DNA of 64,000 nt from Dipetalonema caudispina (lineage: Eukaryota; Nematoda; Chromadorea; Rhabditida; Onchocercidae), in assembly GCA_013365325.1 (NCBI GenBank), contig JABVXV010000303.1, forward strand, positions 1 through 64,000, in the 5' to 3' direction. The first letter of the stretch is position 1; every line of letters begins with the position of its first letter. Positions 28,197 through 41,823 of the stretch are shown here, one piece after another. The notes below the pieces were generated by a model that saw only the letters and a list, made by a program, of their open reading frames with translations, was not told the origin of the DNA and did no database searches. The position numbers were made by a program, and so were the translations under genes.

Positions 28197-30015
28197 CAAT
28201 TTAAAATAGATGCAATAAAAGATCACTGGAACTGAAAGAAAAAAAAAAGAAATAATTTCTTCGAAATTATTTCAATTTACTACATTCGCTTTATTACTTC
28301 GTAATTTAAATTAACATAAGACAATTGCTACAATCAGTTAATGATTTCCTAAAATCTCATCTAACCTCAAATGGTAATTATACTGTGAAATACTATAGTA
28401 GTATTTTGAAATAATAATTGAATAATAAGTAAATAATAGATGAAAATTTATTTCTCAATTGTTTAAAGGTCAAATTATCATTCGTGATAATTTGACTTTT
28501 GAAATATTTATTTTGTATACAACTCTTTTTTATTTGCTTAACCAGATAATTGCTAGTTGAAAATATAAAATTTACGATTTCACGCTAACTATCAACAAAA
28601 ATTGATTCATTTTTTTTTTTTTTTTTTTTTTAAATAAACATTTTATTTGAGTGACGCAAAAATAACCATACAATTTGTGTGTTACAATTTATGCTATGCG
28701 GAAGATGAAAACAAATAAATGAAATTAAAATGAAAGAAGACAAAAATGGTCGAGTGATAAGATAAATTCGATACAACTATGGTCTATTGCAGTGAATTTA
28801 AATAAACTAAAAAATAAACAACAACGGAAAAATCAATCACAATTGAATGAACTGCCTAAAAAGAAATCGCAAAACTTTTAACTATCAATAAAAATGTTAC
28901 AAAAAAAAAAAAAAAAAAGAATACGAAAAAGATGACAGACATTGATTTCCTGCAATAAACCAAAAAATATTTAATAATTTTTGAGAAATAAACTTGACAG
29001 TTGAAAATTCAGTTAAATAGCACAAAAGCAACAAAATATAGTTGGAAGGAAATTTAATTTTTTGAATAGTTCATGGATATTTGACGATAATAATTTATAA
29101 ATTATTTCATATTTTTGTTTACACAAGCAATAGCATGAGAGAAATGATAAAACTACCGGAATTTGAGCCTGAAAATTGCGATTGTTTTATAGTGAGAAAA
29201 GCTTAAAATTATCACCTCCAATCAATTCATTCATGATATCCTTTGAAATCTTGAAAATATATTTGAAATGAAAAAAAAAAACCGGAATTTTGAAATCTCA
29301 GATATTTATGTCCCTTAAAAGTTCCATTTTTAAATAAGTCAATTGAAAAAGAATGAGGGAAAATTATGTGATTCATTTGCATGCAATATAATAATGTTTC
29401 TCTTTGCAAAATTATTTCCAAATGAAATTCATTCTCTAAACAGTAATTAAATTTTCAAAAGTGAACTTAGTATCACACCATATTTAGGAGTTTGGAATAA
29501 ATGAGAGCAGCGTATAAAAAACCTGAGCATAAAATATTTGTAAATTGTTTGCCGGAGTAGAAATCGAAATTGAGCATTTATAATGTATTTTCTTATATTG
29601 TATTATCGATATCCATTTTTGAATCTAATGTTAGATAGAGCTTTTTGATTAAATGCTAAAATAGAAATAGATTTCCATTATATCAACAATGATAAGCCTC
29701 TTCTCGGGAATGAGCATAGAAATAAGACTGGAAAATGGGACATTTCACTGCATTTATACAAGATTTGGACTATTAATAAGAAAAAAATAAGTTTTCACAA
29801 TAAATTTATGTAGGACGGGAAAATATATATGTATAATTTATGTTTTCTATACAATCGAAAATTGAAAAAAAAAAGAAGACTGATGTAAGTCTCCATAAAA
29901 GCAACAAAGGCTGAAGCAGAAGTTACAAGTAAAACGGTTAAGGCATGGAAAACCATTCAGAGCCGGATCGGAACCATGTCTTCCTTACAAAATATATACG
30001 GCGAACCGTATTTAA
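28197..30015. other. Intergenic region, 1.8 kb
   Basis: No exon was recognised. The part just below 30015 is the 3' untranslated region of the PIP4P gene on the minus strand. The part near 28200 is the LYR gene promoter. It contains T and A runs near 28611-28630 and 28900. Confidence 0.55.
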
Positions 30016-31854
30016 TTACAATGGAGAAATAACTGTACTTGTTTTCAGTTTTACGAAATATGCGAAACGGAAGAAAAAAAACAATGCAATAGCAATGACA
30101 AATAGCCAGGTGAAATAGATGAAAGGTGTAGATTTCGCCGAATGCCATGTTCCTATCTAGAAAAACTATTATTAGTAAAAAAAAAAAGATAAAAATGTTT
30201 CAGACAAACTTTTATATTTTGCTCAATCTTTGTTAAATCAACAAACATTTTAAGTATGAATGTTATATTTCAAATAATTTGTCAATATTTGTATATGTTT
30301 CAAGCGTAATGCCATTGAAGAACGAGAAATGAATTATGAGCAAAACAAAGAATAGAGTTAAAACGATTAAAAAATTATAAATAAAGTTTAGGACTAAATT
30401 TCTTTGACATATACGATCATTATCTCAAATACTAAACGTAAACATTTAATAATGAAAATTAAGAGAGAAAACACAGAAACTTACCATTAAACCAAGTGCA
30501 GCTATTAAGAATAACAAGGAGCAAACGACGAAAATGATTGCTCTATTACGAGCATAGTCACGACCCACCGACGAACTAAAATATTCATTTTTCTTATATT
30601 TACTACAATTATTTAGTTTAAGTTAATGTTCAACTAACCAAATAATAAACCTATAGTTACTCTTCTACTAAAGATGACATATGCTGAGAATAATCAGTTC
30701 AATTTTTTATTCTACTTTTAACAATATTCCCTGTACATTTCTTATTAGTAATCCAATAACTGGCAGAAAACAAGAACAACAAAGTAAAATGAATTAGGAA
30801 TGACAAAATTTTTTGAACTAAATAAGTAAACTAACATTTTCTGACAATGTGGGCATTTTGCGACGGTAACATTGAGTGTGTTGAACATGAAAATTTCTTG
30901 ACAATGAGCACACAGTACTCGACATGTTCCAGTTGGAGCTCTATTAAAATGCATAATTTCATTCGACACTATTCACAGAAGTATACTAACAAAGTTACTG
31001 CAAACTCTTTCATAAAGAAAAATTAATTTCATTGTTTTCTCTTCAAAAAAAAAACAGATGAAATTGTATCTAAATTTAATTTTTCCTTATAGATCAATTC
31101 AAAAACATGTTGAGATTAAGTACATACCTAACCGCTGTACCAACCGGTGCACTACCACCTAACGTAATAACACGTTTGCAGTTGAGACGAGGACATGCGA
31201 TACGATTTGAAGAAGCTTTACAGAGCAAAAGACAATTGCATGGGCAACGGACATATTTTTTACCAGGTGGTGCAGCACGAATTGGTGTTGCTTCATTGCA
31301 ATGATTACATTTTACCACATGTTGTCTAGTCTGTAAAAAAAAGAAAAAAAAAAAAGTTGCTTCATAAAGAATAAAAAAACATATATATGCAATTATAACA
31401 TGTAATATTAGACTTCAAAGTCAAAGTAATAATTATCAAAATATTTTATAAGCAATTATTAAATTATAATTTCAACATTATGAATAATATAAAGAAGAAG
31501 AAGAAGAAAAAAAAAAACTTCTACTGATGAATGATCTTAAAAATTTTAAAGAAAAGCAAACTTCTTGACCTTGCCTTCGATAATAATGGTAGCTGAGCAT
31601 ACACGGCATGTAACAGTTGGACCGGTATGTCTCGGTGTATCACCTGTATCGCCAGAAGTATGCGAAATTGTTTGCTGCATTTGTGGTACAGTATGATGTT
31701 CTTCTTCATGGCTAATATATTCATCCGGTTCATTCGATATAATAGTTTCCGTACCTTGACTTTCAATACCTTCATAATTTGGGGTAACTATTGATCTTTC
31801 GCTATTCAATAATGGTGATTGCTCATTATCCTCATGTTCATTTACATCATCCAT
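30016..31854 (-). CDS. PtdIns(4,5)P2 4-phosphatase, TMEM55/PIP4P family
   Basis: Late endosomal/lysosomal membrane enzyme reported to remove the 4-phosphate of PtdIns(4,5)P2; the human TMEM55B paralogue also positions lysosomes. Exons 31854-31570, 31330-31128, 30940-30836, 30575-30485 and 30156-30016 encode 274 residues (human paralogues 257-284). Residues 1-80 are acidic and disordered, with a PLL near the start as in mammals (EQSPLLNSE). The CRVC pair, [29 protein letters not shown] and a second zinc-ribbon-like set (CAHC, CPHC) follow. The proposed catalytic CX5R motif is present as C132-KASSN-R138. Two membrane segments (about 210-228 and 240-257) form a hairpin, leaving both ends cytosolic. 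The end is basic with a short tail. Identification is secure. Confidence 0.95.
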
Positions 31855-33359
31855 TATTTGCTCACTTCAACTTCAATCCTGATACTGAAAATGATTATCT
31901 TTTGTAATGATAGCAATATTATCGATGAAATGAACATTTCTTCAGAATTTCTTTTACTTGCCTAATTTCAAATAAATGATGATGATGATAATGATGTTGA
32001 TGGAGTAGAAGAAGAAAACAAAACCTTCATAAATTTTATGGCATTAATTGGAACTAGAAAGACTTTAATTTTGTATATTTAACTGCATGACAACGAATTT
32101 TCAAATTATCAGCCAACGCTTTTTCCCCTTTGCAACAATTCAAAATATTCATTGAGCAGAACTGGAAAATACGAATGAAAATTCCGAATTTTCTTTAAAA
32201 GAATATCTTTCAATGAAGAGAATATGTAAAATATTTTTAATAAGCTACCGATTTCAATAAAAATTCGGATGAACTTATGCAAGGGAAAAAAAAAATGAAA
32301 GGATGATGAAAGATTATTGTTGCAAATAGTGCTTCATTTTTAGCAACAACTGATATGTATGAAACAAAACGATAGCACAAAACATCATTTGAATTATTTA
32401 TTATTTTGAACTACATATAAAAGCAACTTAAGATTACACTGTTATTAAAAAATTTTTGTACAAATGATAAAGAAAAAACAAATAAATAAATGAATGAAAA
32501 ATAATAGCATTAAATAGAGTTTTCACAAAATGCAATAATGTGAAAGTAAAGAATTTCAAAACATGTAAAAATTATAAACATATCATCGATTACTAACATA
32601 TGAAGATCAAATCGAAACAGACTGATTATCAATTCAGAGTAGAGTAATTAGTAATAAACTCATGTTCGAGGCAGTTATATCTTAATGACAAATTATTTTC
32701 CCGTTCATAAATGCCTCTACAGCTACCATCAAAGCATACGCGATGCACACTTAAAAAACTACATTAGAGGAAGTAAATGCAAGAGATAAACAAAATACCA
32801 ATAGGCGAAATATTAGTGATCATAAGAACAATATCACAAGAAACCACAATAATTCGCTACATCTGTCAACTCATTAAAGATAAAACTATAAAATTCAACA
32901 ACTTAAATATGACAAATTACATTGGCGATAGTCGGTGATGGACTTTACACGAGATTAAAGTTTCCAGTTCATAAAATTAAATGACAATCACAAGAATAAT
33001 ATACAATAAAGCATCTTCACTGGCATGCTTGGCAATTCAGAAATTTCCTGAAATGTAGCAGAATCGATCTCTTCTGTTCTAGAAGAGTCAACAAATAAAG
33101 CCTTGTAAGGTATTTTGAGAACGACAACGCTATGAAATCTGATGTGATTACGAACAAATTATAAAAAAATGATGTCGATGTTTTGCTTGCTACTACAAAA
33201 GCACCAAAAATATCATAATTTTATATAAATATACTGAAAAAGATGAATGTCCATTTAAATTTTAATGGAAACACTCGAAACAAAGTTTTAGATTCCCGTA
33301 CCAAATGACAAATTTTCAAGTTCTTCATCTCAGTCCATAGCAAAATCGTCCTCTTCATC
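31855..33359. other. Gap between PIP4P and HIPR-1 genes
   Basis: This stretch is less AT-rich than most gaps, especially 32640-33340. It probably holds a long 3' untranslated region of the HIPR-1 gene plus the PIP4P promoter. A GAT triplet run lies at 31976-32000. Just after the HIPR-1 stop the same frame continues in an acidic tail, described under findings. Confidence 0.5.
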
Positions 33360-36300
33360 TTACTTGTCAGCAGAACCACTCTCATTTTCTACAATTTGTG
33401 CAAGCTGATAATGTTGTTTTCTAAGCTGTGCAAGATGTGTCCGTTCACGCACTAACTTGTCTTCCAGCTCCAAAATACGCACTTGGCTTTCCATTTCTTC
33501 TTTTTTTGTATCGTGTAGAGTATAATGACTAAAGTCGAGATCTTCTAAAAAATTCACTTTAATTTCCTAAGATAAAAAAGTGAAACTATAGCATTTTTAG
33601 TACAGTTTTTATGAATAAACCAAAAGCAAGGCACAGAGATTTTGAAAAGAATGCTTCTCTGTCATATTACCAGTTAAATACTCACTTGCTAATCTAAATC
33701 AATATAAGCTTCATAATTTTTTGCTGTTCTGCTGTGCAAAAATGTTGATAACAAAAACGAGGTGTAAGGTACTTGAAATGAATCAATCTCAAAAGTTATT
33801 ACTGATATAGCTTGTATTTACTTGCTGATGCTTCGAAGGGAGTTAATTGTCTTCCTAAAGTAACTTTTAGAAGAACAAAAACTTACTCTGTTCATTCAAC
33901 GTAACCTGGGCATTTTTTACAGTGGCAACAATATTTGCCGTACAAGTATTCACCGAACAGGATGCTGCAGAAAGTTCTCTCAGTCGTTGTGATTCACGAT
34001 CTGCTTTTACACGAGATGATACAAACAACTGTGCGGTGCTTGCTGCAATCTCCTGTGATGCAACAATCAAATATTCCAATTTACCTTGAGAAGAAACTAC
34101 ATCATCTGCCCTCTGACTGCAAATGAGGTAATGAGAAGTGTAGGAACATTAAACAATACATCAGAAATACAAATATTGCTAAAATTAACTCCACAGTATC
34201 AACTAAACATCATTGGTGGGAAAAAGTCACTAACAAAAAACCATTACATCTAAGAATTTGATAAGACTTTTAATGACGAAAGCATTTTATCAATTACAGT
34301 TAAAACACGGTTTTGCTGTATGCTGGGACGAAATAGGAAGTTTCTGATACAATCAATAGTAAGCCGTACTTAAATTATTAGATGATAACTTACACAAGCA
34401 CGGTGGCTGCAACTCCGACCGCTCTAGCTGCTGAAAGTAAACCTTCAGTCCACTGATGATTTCGTTTATAAAATTCATTTGGATTAGCTGTATCATGACC
34501 AGCAACAACGATTTCTTCTTGTAATGCGCGACTTTTTGCTACCAGCGTTACAATTGCTGTCATCAACTGGTTACAAGAATCCAAAATTCCTTCATTGACT
34601 TTTAAACTGGAACATAGAGTTTATATTCATGAGCTACCTGATCATCATTTTTCAAAACAAAAGAGCAGAATGAATTAACGGTCGACTTATGAATTCGTTC
34701 CCTACAGAAAATACGCTGAACATGATGATAGCAATTTGTTGTTTTTAAAGCTCATACATTCTAGTGGAACAACAGAGAATTTATCGATAATCTGAGTGTC
34801 ATGAAGCAACAAATTGCTAACCGAATCCCAGAATCAGTAGCTCGACTTTTTTTTTGCATTTCTTCAATTAAATCGACAGCTTTTTGGATCGCTTCATCCA
34901 TACGTTTCATCTCTTGTTCAAGCTCAGCACCGATCATTTCAGCCGTCACATCACTCGAACCAGCTGGCAAACTGAGACATATTTCTTCTAGCCTTTCCAA
35001 CGAACTCTATAAGTGATAAAATAAAATCAAAACGACTGATGAAACGAATTAAATGCACATTCTACATCTAAAAAGACATAATCCAATCAATTATAATGGT
35101 TTGATCATATGATCTATAGTCAAAAAATTGCTAACATTAATATGTACAGGTATGCTAACCTACCTTTAGTATAACAAAAGGCTCCTTAACAGAATTCAAA
35201 CTTAGGTTTCCAACCACTGAATAAGCAGCAACAGCATCAGCTATTACAACACAGCACTGCTCCTGCACTACTGCAATGCGAATGCAAGTAGCGATCAAAA
35301 ATTTTTTTAATATAATTAATGTAGATTTTTTAGGAAGAAAAGGTGTTTAAAAATAAAAAGATGTCAAGATTTATAATCTATTAAACTTCCGAAATTCAAT
35401 TTCTATCAAACGTCCCTTCAATCATCCTTCCTTTTTTTGATTGCAAATCGAAGAGACAAAGACATTACACAATGCAAAATGAATTAAACTACCACTACTC
35501 ATTATCAAGTTAGAAATAATAGAACTGGTTGCTAACATACTTTGAAAATGCTGGATGGAAACAACATTAGCCGCAGCAGCACTATTCAATAAAACATCAG
35601 CAAGATAATGGCCCAAAAAAGTTAAAGTACGAAATAACTTGTCAGACTGTTCATGATCAGCTTCATTAATTGCTTTTTCAGTAGTCTCGACGACAAAACG
35701 AAGAGCGGGTAAAACTAATTCTGAAATTCATGTCATAAATGTCATCAAGAACAAACCCAGCGTTAAATGTTAGCAATAAAACCAATGTCAAAAGTACTCC
35801 AACCTTCCTTTTTACTAAATTCTCTTAAATGTTCGTAAAAATATATGACAAGTGATAAATCTATGGCAAAAACATAGCTCATAGCAATACAATGCAAAAC
35901 ATGACACATATAAAAACTACTCAGTTAACTAAAGCATTTATAGCATTGTTGGAAAATGAATAAAAATGTACTTACGACTGGGGTAAGTAATTGATAAAGC
36001 ATCCTGGAGATCCTCACACGACCGTTTCAGGATTTGACTATACACTTCACCCAGTGCAGCTGTAACGATGATATGCATGAGATAAAACTGCAGCAATATA
36101 ACTATCGCAGATAATAAAGTTATGAAACAGATCCGAGAATGAAAAATAAAAGAAACTGTTATTACTTAATAAGCTTTTCAGAACAGTTTGCATTTTGGCC
36201 GTATTTTTTTCTTCCATTTCTTTCATATTCTTGATATTTTCTGCTTTCACCTGTTCCACTGTCTGCAAGAATTTTATTTACTTTAATTAAATTTTTTTTA

Positions 36301-39300
36301 ATGAATTTCTTTACCTTTAATCACAACGCTTACAAAATACTGAGATAAAGTGATCTGCTGCATGGTTAATGGTGGCGTACACATTTCGTTAATAGTTTCT
36401 GAATCTTCTGATACAATGTTGACAAGTCATTTTAGCAATTCTAATAGGAATTTGTAAATTTTATCGCTTTCAACTCTATTTACTCTACGAAACTTATAGC
36501 TTTATCTTACCTTAAACTTATTTGTAAATCAGAATAATATTGCAATTAACATCAACTAAATAAAAAAATTATTGAACATTTCAAATCTGAATTTATCAAC
36601 TACTATCTCCACGGATCAAACTTTCTATTCTAGTTCCAAACTTTCCTTTTGATTTTTTGATAGATTTTCTTTTGTAGCAACGACCTTTGACCTGATATTG
36701 CTTACTTCTACTATGTCATTATTTTCTAGTTCATCCAACTAAGAGGGAAAATTCAGTGTATTCAATACACTAAACAGTAGGGATCAAAGGATGAAAAAAG
36801 TACACGGAAAACTCTCATATCGGGGAAGTTCTGCCTGTCAAAATCGTATGGATATAAACAGCTGCAAGTTATGAATGTTCACGTGATTCATCCTAGTCAT
36901 CAGTAACCTTATTAACACTTTTGATTTGCGACATACCTGTTTCAGTTCCTGAACTTCATTATCTCGTTCATTTATCCTTCTTTGCAGGTTATCGACAACA
37001 GTCTCAGCACCTTGTACTTTTTCTTCCTTAACTATGCTTTCTTGTTCTAGTTCTACCATCTTCTTTTCCAAATTTGAAATAGTTTCATCACTACTTTGCT
37101 TCTGCGTTTGACAAGATGTTAATTCTTTTTGAACTTCGGAAAGCTTTGTGAGTGCCTAAAAACTTTCTTATAAACAAAGGAAAATTTATGATTGAATTGG
37201 CAATCATAGGACTCAATCAGATTGCACAGATATGAATTCGATATTTCTTGATTAAATGCTCCGAGAAAAATGAACAATGAAAATATCGAACATAAAAACT
37301 ACCTCAATGTGCTCCTGTCGTAAGTTAGTATATGCGCTCTTCATTTTCTGATAATTGAGTTCACTGCTTTGAGCTTTTTGCTCAGTTTCGAGTAGCCGAG
37401 CCTCATCAATTGTCTGCTGTCCCCTCATCACGGTTAATTCTCGTAATCTAGCAACTTCGCCCTAAATTTCGAACCGTAAAACAAAAATCCTTGCTAAATA
37501 TAGGAAATGACTTAAATAAATTTGCACAAAGTATTAAAAATGCATAAACATTCATGTGCACCTTTACTTCATCCAGTGTCTGCTTGTAATGATCATTTTC
37601 TTGTTGCGCTTGCACTAAGCGTTTTTCATACTGTTCAATACGAGCACGTGCCTTAAAGAAAATCATAACTGAAGTTTGTAAAGTAAAATAAAGCGACTAT
37701 GAAGTAATAATAAAGGGAAACAAAAAGATTAACTTCGAATCGCAACAGATGGAGGAACAATAATAGACTAGTCAAGTAAAAAATCATTAAAATATCCACC
37801 ACATACCTCGTTCATAATCCTTTCATTGTGGTAACGCGTATCTTCCACATCTCGCCTTAAAGCTTCAATTATTGCATCCCTGAAATTACCATATATTCAA
37901 ACAAAGGAGAGAATTGGTCCTAGAGTTTTAAAACGTACAACAAGCAAACTTGCCAAGTCAAACTTAAAATTAAGGAAAACAAATTCGTCGCACTGCAATG
38001 ATGTAGTAAGGAACAACATGCTTCTGGACAAGTAGAATTACTTTGAATCCATGTGGTCAGAACTGTTCTGTAATCCAGTTTCTACAACATCGACTAGACT
38101 TTCCTCAGCTACAGATCGTTCATCAGGAGGAGTATCGGCTTCGCTAACGTTATCACCATGAAGATAAGCATTTGGTGCTTGATAACTTTCCAGTTCAGAT
38201 GCCTAAAACTCCCCTCGCTTAGCCTTAAGAAGACATCAAAGGAGCTAAAAAATCGAAAATTCAAAACTGAAAAGTGAGTAAATTGAGGGCGAGATAAATG
38301 TGCTACTTGAAGGAAATTGGGCGGATATGTCGGCAATTTCGGGATTGAAACTAGGAACTTGAAATATTGTAAATTTGTTGAAGTTTCATAAAACTCTTTC
38401 GTTTGCCGAAAAATCGAATTGAATCGGCTTCTGTGACCAAGCAAGGCGTCTGGAGGCAGTTCTGAAAATTTTAGTACTGAAAATGTGTGGGAATGTAAAC
38501 AAAGTCGCAAATATTCGATGAAAAAGAAATGACCTAAAGAAGACGGACGTAGGGCATTTCTAAAGATGAGAACTAATTGACACTCCAATTGGGTAAAGGA
38601 ATTCACTAAAAACGGTAGCTTGTTTTGATCAGAACTATTACAGATCCCATTCTAAATGTACAATATCGCAGATTCAAAAAAAGATTGTTTTTCTGCCAAC
38701 TTGTTGTGTTATACGAGTAGAAAATAGCGCTTACTTGAATGCAGTTTGAAAATCAATTTCACAAGATGATCATAGAATTTGCTTGTATCAAGAATTACAA
38801 GTATTAATGGTGATAGCATGCACTGTCCTTGAGGGACCAAAGAACTCCAGTTAACATTGTCGACTTTTCTGAGAACTAAAACGGTATGAATTTTGATTAA
38901 AATACTTCAACTTCTGGTCAGACAAAATAGTTCATAAAAAAATTACCGGCTGCTTGCAAAGCCAATAAATCATCCATTTGATCTAACATTTCAATTGAAA
39001 GCTCAAATGACTGGTTTACATCGGCATTTGCTAATGCCATAACCTGACTGGCGCTCAATCTTAAATTCCCCGGTATTGAATGATTCTGAAACAAACGTAA
39101 ATTAGGTTTTCCATAAAAGATAGCACTCCCAGAGATGTGAACATTGGATGACCGAGAGAAATGACCAAACAAAATAAAAATGCTAACTCGATTGTGAAAT
39201 TCGAGACGGCTGACGAGCATTTTGCAGTAAGAAGAGTTAGGCCGACCGTAATCGGAATTCTCAAGATGATACCAGAAGTTTCCTAGCGCTTCGATACGTG

Positions 39301-40605
39301 CTTTATATCGAACCGATTCTTCTAACACTTTTCGATGACCATCCTGGATTAGCTGCAAAAAGCGTAAGCCGAATCAATATTGTTAGATAGATTAACAATT
39401 GTAGACCTGCAAAAGGCCAGCCAGCTAATTCAAAACATAAGCAAAATCTTTTTTGGTCACATGTCTCAATCGCTGTTGGAAAAACTTTGAAAAAAAGTCT
39501 TTGAAATATCTATTACTACGGCTGAAATTTAAAATAATGCATAGCAGATAATCGTCATTAAACGGCAAACAAAATAACTATTAAGATTAACTAGAAATAA
39601 GCAAACTGCAAACGGTATGACTCGTTCTGTTTACTGAATAAATAATTATTTAATCTTTACGGAGAAGTTAAATTCTAGTACGGTGATTAATAAATTCCCC
39701 AGTATTAATGGAAAAAGTATTAAACCTATTGAAGAATAAGTTGTAAAATTTTTTTTAATTGGATATGTCTATTTGAAAAGTGAACCTTGTGAAGCAAATG
39801 ACAGAATTTCCAACTAATAACTGGGTTTTTTTCCAGTTGAATGCGTGAAATACAACTCCAAAATAATGCACAAGATTTCTCTTTATGCGTTCCAACGATC
39901 ACTTGCCGAGCGTGTTTATGTTTTAATGGTACTTCATTTTTGTTCAATGCTTTATGTACCGATACAATCTGAAAGCATAAAATTAGGTAAATAAACAGCA
40001 ATGAAAGCAATTGAACAATAAATAACGATCGAAGACAAGTATGTCAGTTTTCGTAGTAAGTTCAACTTTTTAATGAAACCGTTAAACTAAGACAAAATTG
40101 AAATTCATTACTACAACTAAGAGAAAAATAATCACTAGTTTGGAGCTGAAAAGCATTTTTCACTACCTTCTGGCATGTGAAATTTACTGAAATATCAGCA
40201 AAATCACTCGACCCATCTTTTCTTTTCTTTTTCAAATCTTTAGCATTCTATTTCAACAGTTGAAATCTCACAATGTCAATCAAGTTCATTTCTGATAAAC
40301 TACATGTAGAAGTATCACTAGCCAAGAACAATTGCTTGACACATTTTAAATTATCTACCTGTACCTTAATCTTAAGTTTGTCGTTGTTATTATTTGATAA
40401 TTTCAGGGAATGTTGTTAGCTTAAACTTAAACGATTATTCATCAATACCTTCGAATTTAATCAGCAATTAGTAAGTAATTGTTATCTAATATTTCAAAAA
40501 AAAGAAAGAAAAAAAGGAATACATAAGGTTTTTGTTAAGTTCTTCTACCTGATGCTTGATGGATGCTTCTCGATCATCACCCAATACAACTGATTTTAAT
40601 GACAT
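33360..40605 (-). CDS. hipr-1: Huntingtin-interacting protein 1 family (HIP1R/Sla2) endocytic adaptor
   Basis: Links clathrin-coated pits and PtdIns(4,5)P2 to actin. Twenty-one exons, about 1001 residues (human HIP1R 1068): 40605-40549, 39968-39786, 39352-39188, 39085-38947, 38875-38735, 38461-38307, 38202-38042, 37879-37807, 37651-37562, 37461-37303, 37155-36937, 36738-36642, 36407-36334, 36262-36166, 36059-35976, 35720-35541, 35270-35164, 35006-34822, 34606-34394, 34116-33887, 33556-33360. Residues about 1-285 form the ANTH domain (KALNKNEVPLKHKHAR, ISWKFCHLLHK, IPKLPTYPPNFLQ). Residues about 335-605 are heptad-rich coiled coil. Residues about 740-990 are the THATCH/I-LWEQ actin-binding domain (HQWTEGLLSAARAVG, SQEIAASTAQLF, LRKQHYQLA). 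Exons 12 and 13, in the coiled coil, have ambiguous splice sites, and the last acceptor (TTAAAG) was chosen by homology. There is no SH3-like or proline-rich tail. Confidence 0.93.
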
Positions 40606-41380
40606 CGTCTATTATACAACAAATTTCTTAACTAATTTATCGGTTATTTCGAAACAACAAATCTCTAACGTTTACAAATTCACCAACAAAATTCAATTCC
40701 AATTCCTGCAATAATTAATGATTATCAATATTGGAATATTTTTGTTCAAAAGATAAGCAAACGTTATCAACTATTAAAGTTTCATTAAAATCTTGAAAAT
40801 AACACAATCCGGAAATGCTATCCGGATTAAATCACTGTAAAATTAAAAGGAAAAAAGAAAAAAATTACATAAGTTATGAGCAATTGCTTTTATGAAAATT
40901 TACAATATCATTATATGATATGATGATATTAGAAATGAACCTCATAAAGATATTCCAATTATTGGAAATACTACAACATTTCTGTTTTCATATGATACTA
41001 TAAATAATGAGTTAAAATGAGATAATAGATTATTTGAAATCTATTCAAATCAATAATAATAATATTGAAATAAATATTAACTTTAACATGAATCATAAGA
41101 TGATGGATAATTGGATCAAATATAATTTCTACATCAAATATTATACAATACTATTCTTTTTCATATCATTCAAGAATATTTTAACATATTTTTAAATTAT
41201 TTCAAAAAGATAAATGTTTCCAATTTATTCATAAAAAATGAAACAGATCAAAAAGCATTCATCTGTCAACGATTTTGGTGACAGCGGGGTAAGGCTCACT
41301 GTGCCACATTGCCAACCCCTTCATACATCACTTACACGCGCACTAATCACACATGCGCATTAATCATCCACAACCACACA

Positions 41381-41466
41381 TACACACACATACACACACA
41401 TACACACACATACACACACATACACACACATACACACATACATACATACACATACACACATACATA
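41381..41466. repeat. TACACACACA array, 10-base period
   Basis: Five perfect copies of TACACACACA (41381-41430) are followed by variants with CATACATA up to about 41466. The alternating purine-pyrimidine sequence could adopt Z-DNA. Long open frames of His/Thr or Val/Cys across it are artefacts. Confidence 0.9.
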
Positions 41467-41789
41467 CGGATGTATAGCGAATACATATACATCTCATATA
41501 GACATGCTCGGATATATTTATATACATACGTGTCATACACGTATGCAACATAACTACACGTTACATACATGGATGTATACGTAAACATACATCATTAAAT
41601 ACGCATATACACTTAAAATACATAGATAAATATAAATATAAAGGACATGTATGTGTCACATACACAACTACATCACATATAGATATACTTAAGTGTACAT
41701 ACGTCACATACACGTATGTTTATATGATACATCTATATATATCTAAGTGTATACATACATAACATGCATTCGGCAAGTACCAATACATT

Positions 41790-41823
41790 TCTCTCTCTCT
41801 CTCTCTCTCTGTCTCTGTCTCCC
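41790..41823. repeat. CT dinucleotide repeat
   Basis: About ten uninterrupted CT units are followed by GTCTCT variants. It is a polypyrimidine tract on the plus strand. Confidence 0.9.

Noticed and set aside
38109..38606. 165-codon minus-strand frame as a separate gene
   Set aside because: It is the ANTH exon of HIPR-1 (38461-38307) read through both flanking introns.
41309..41588. Four overlapping His/Thr/Val/Cys-rich frames
   Set aside because: They are products of the CA/TACA repeat on both strands.
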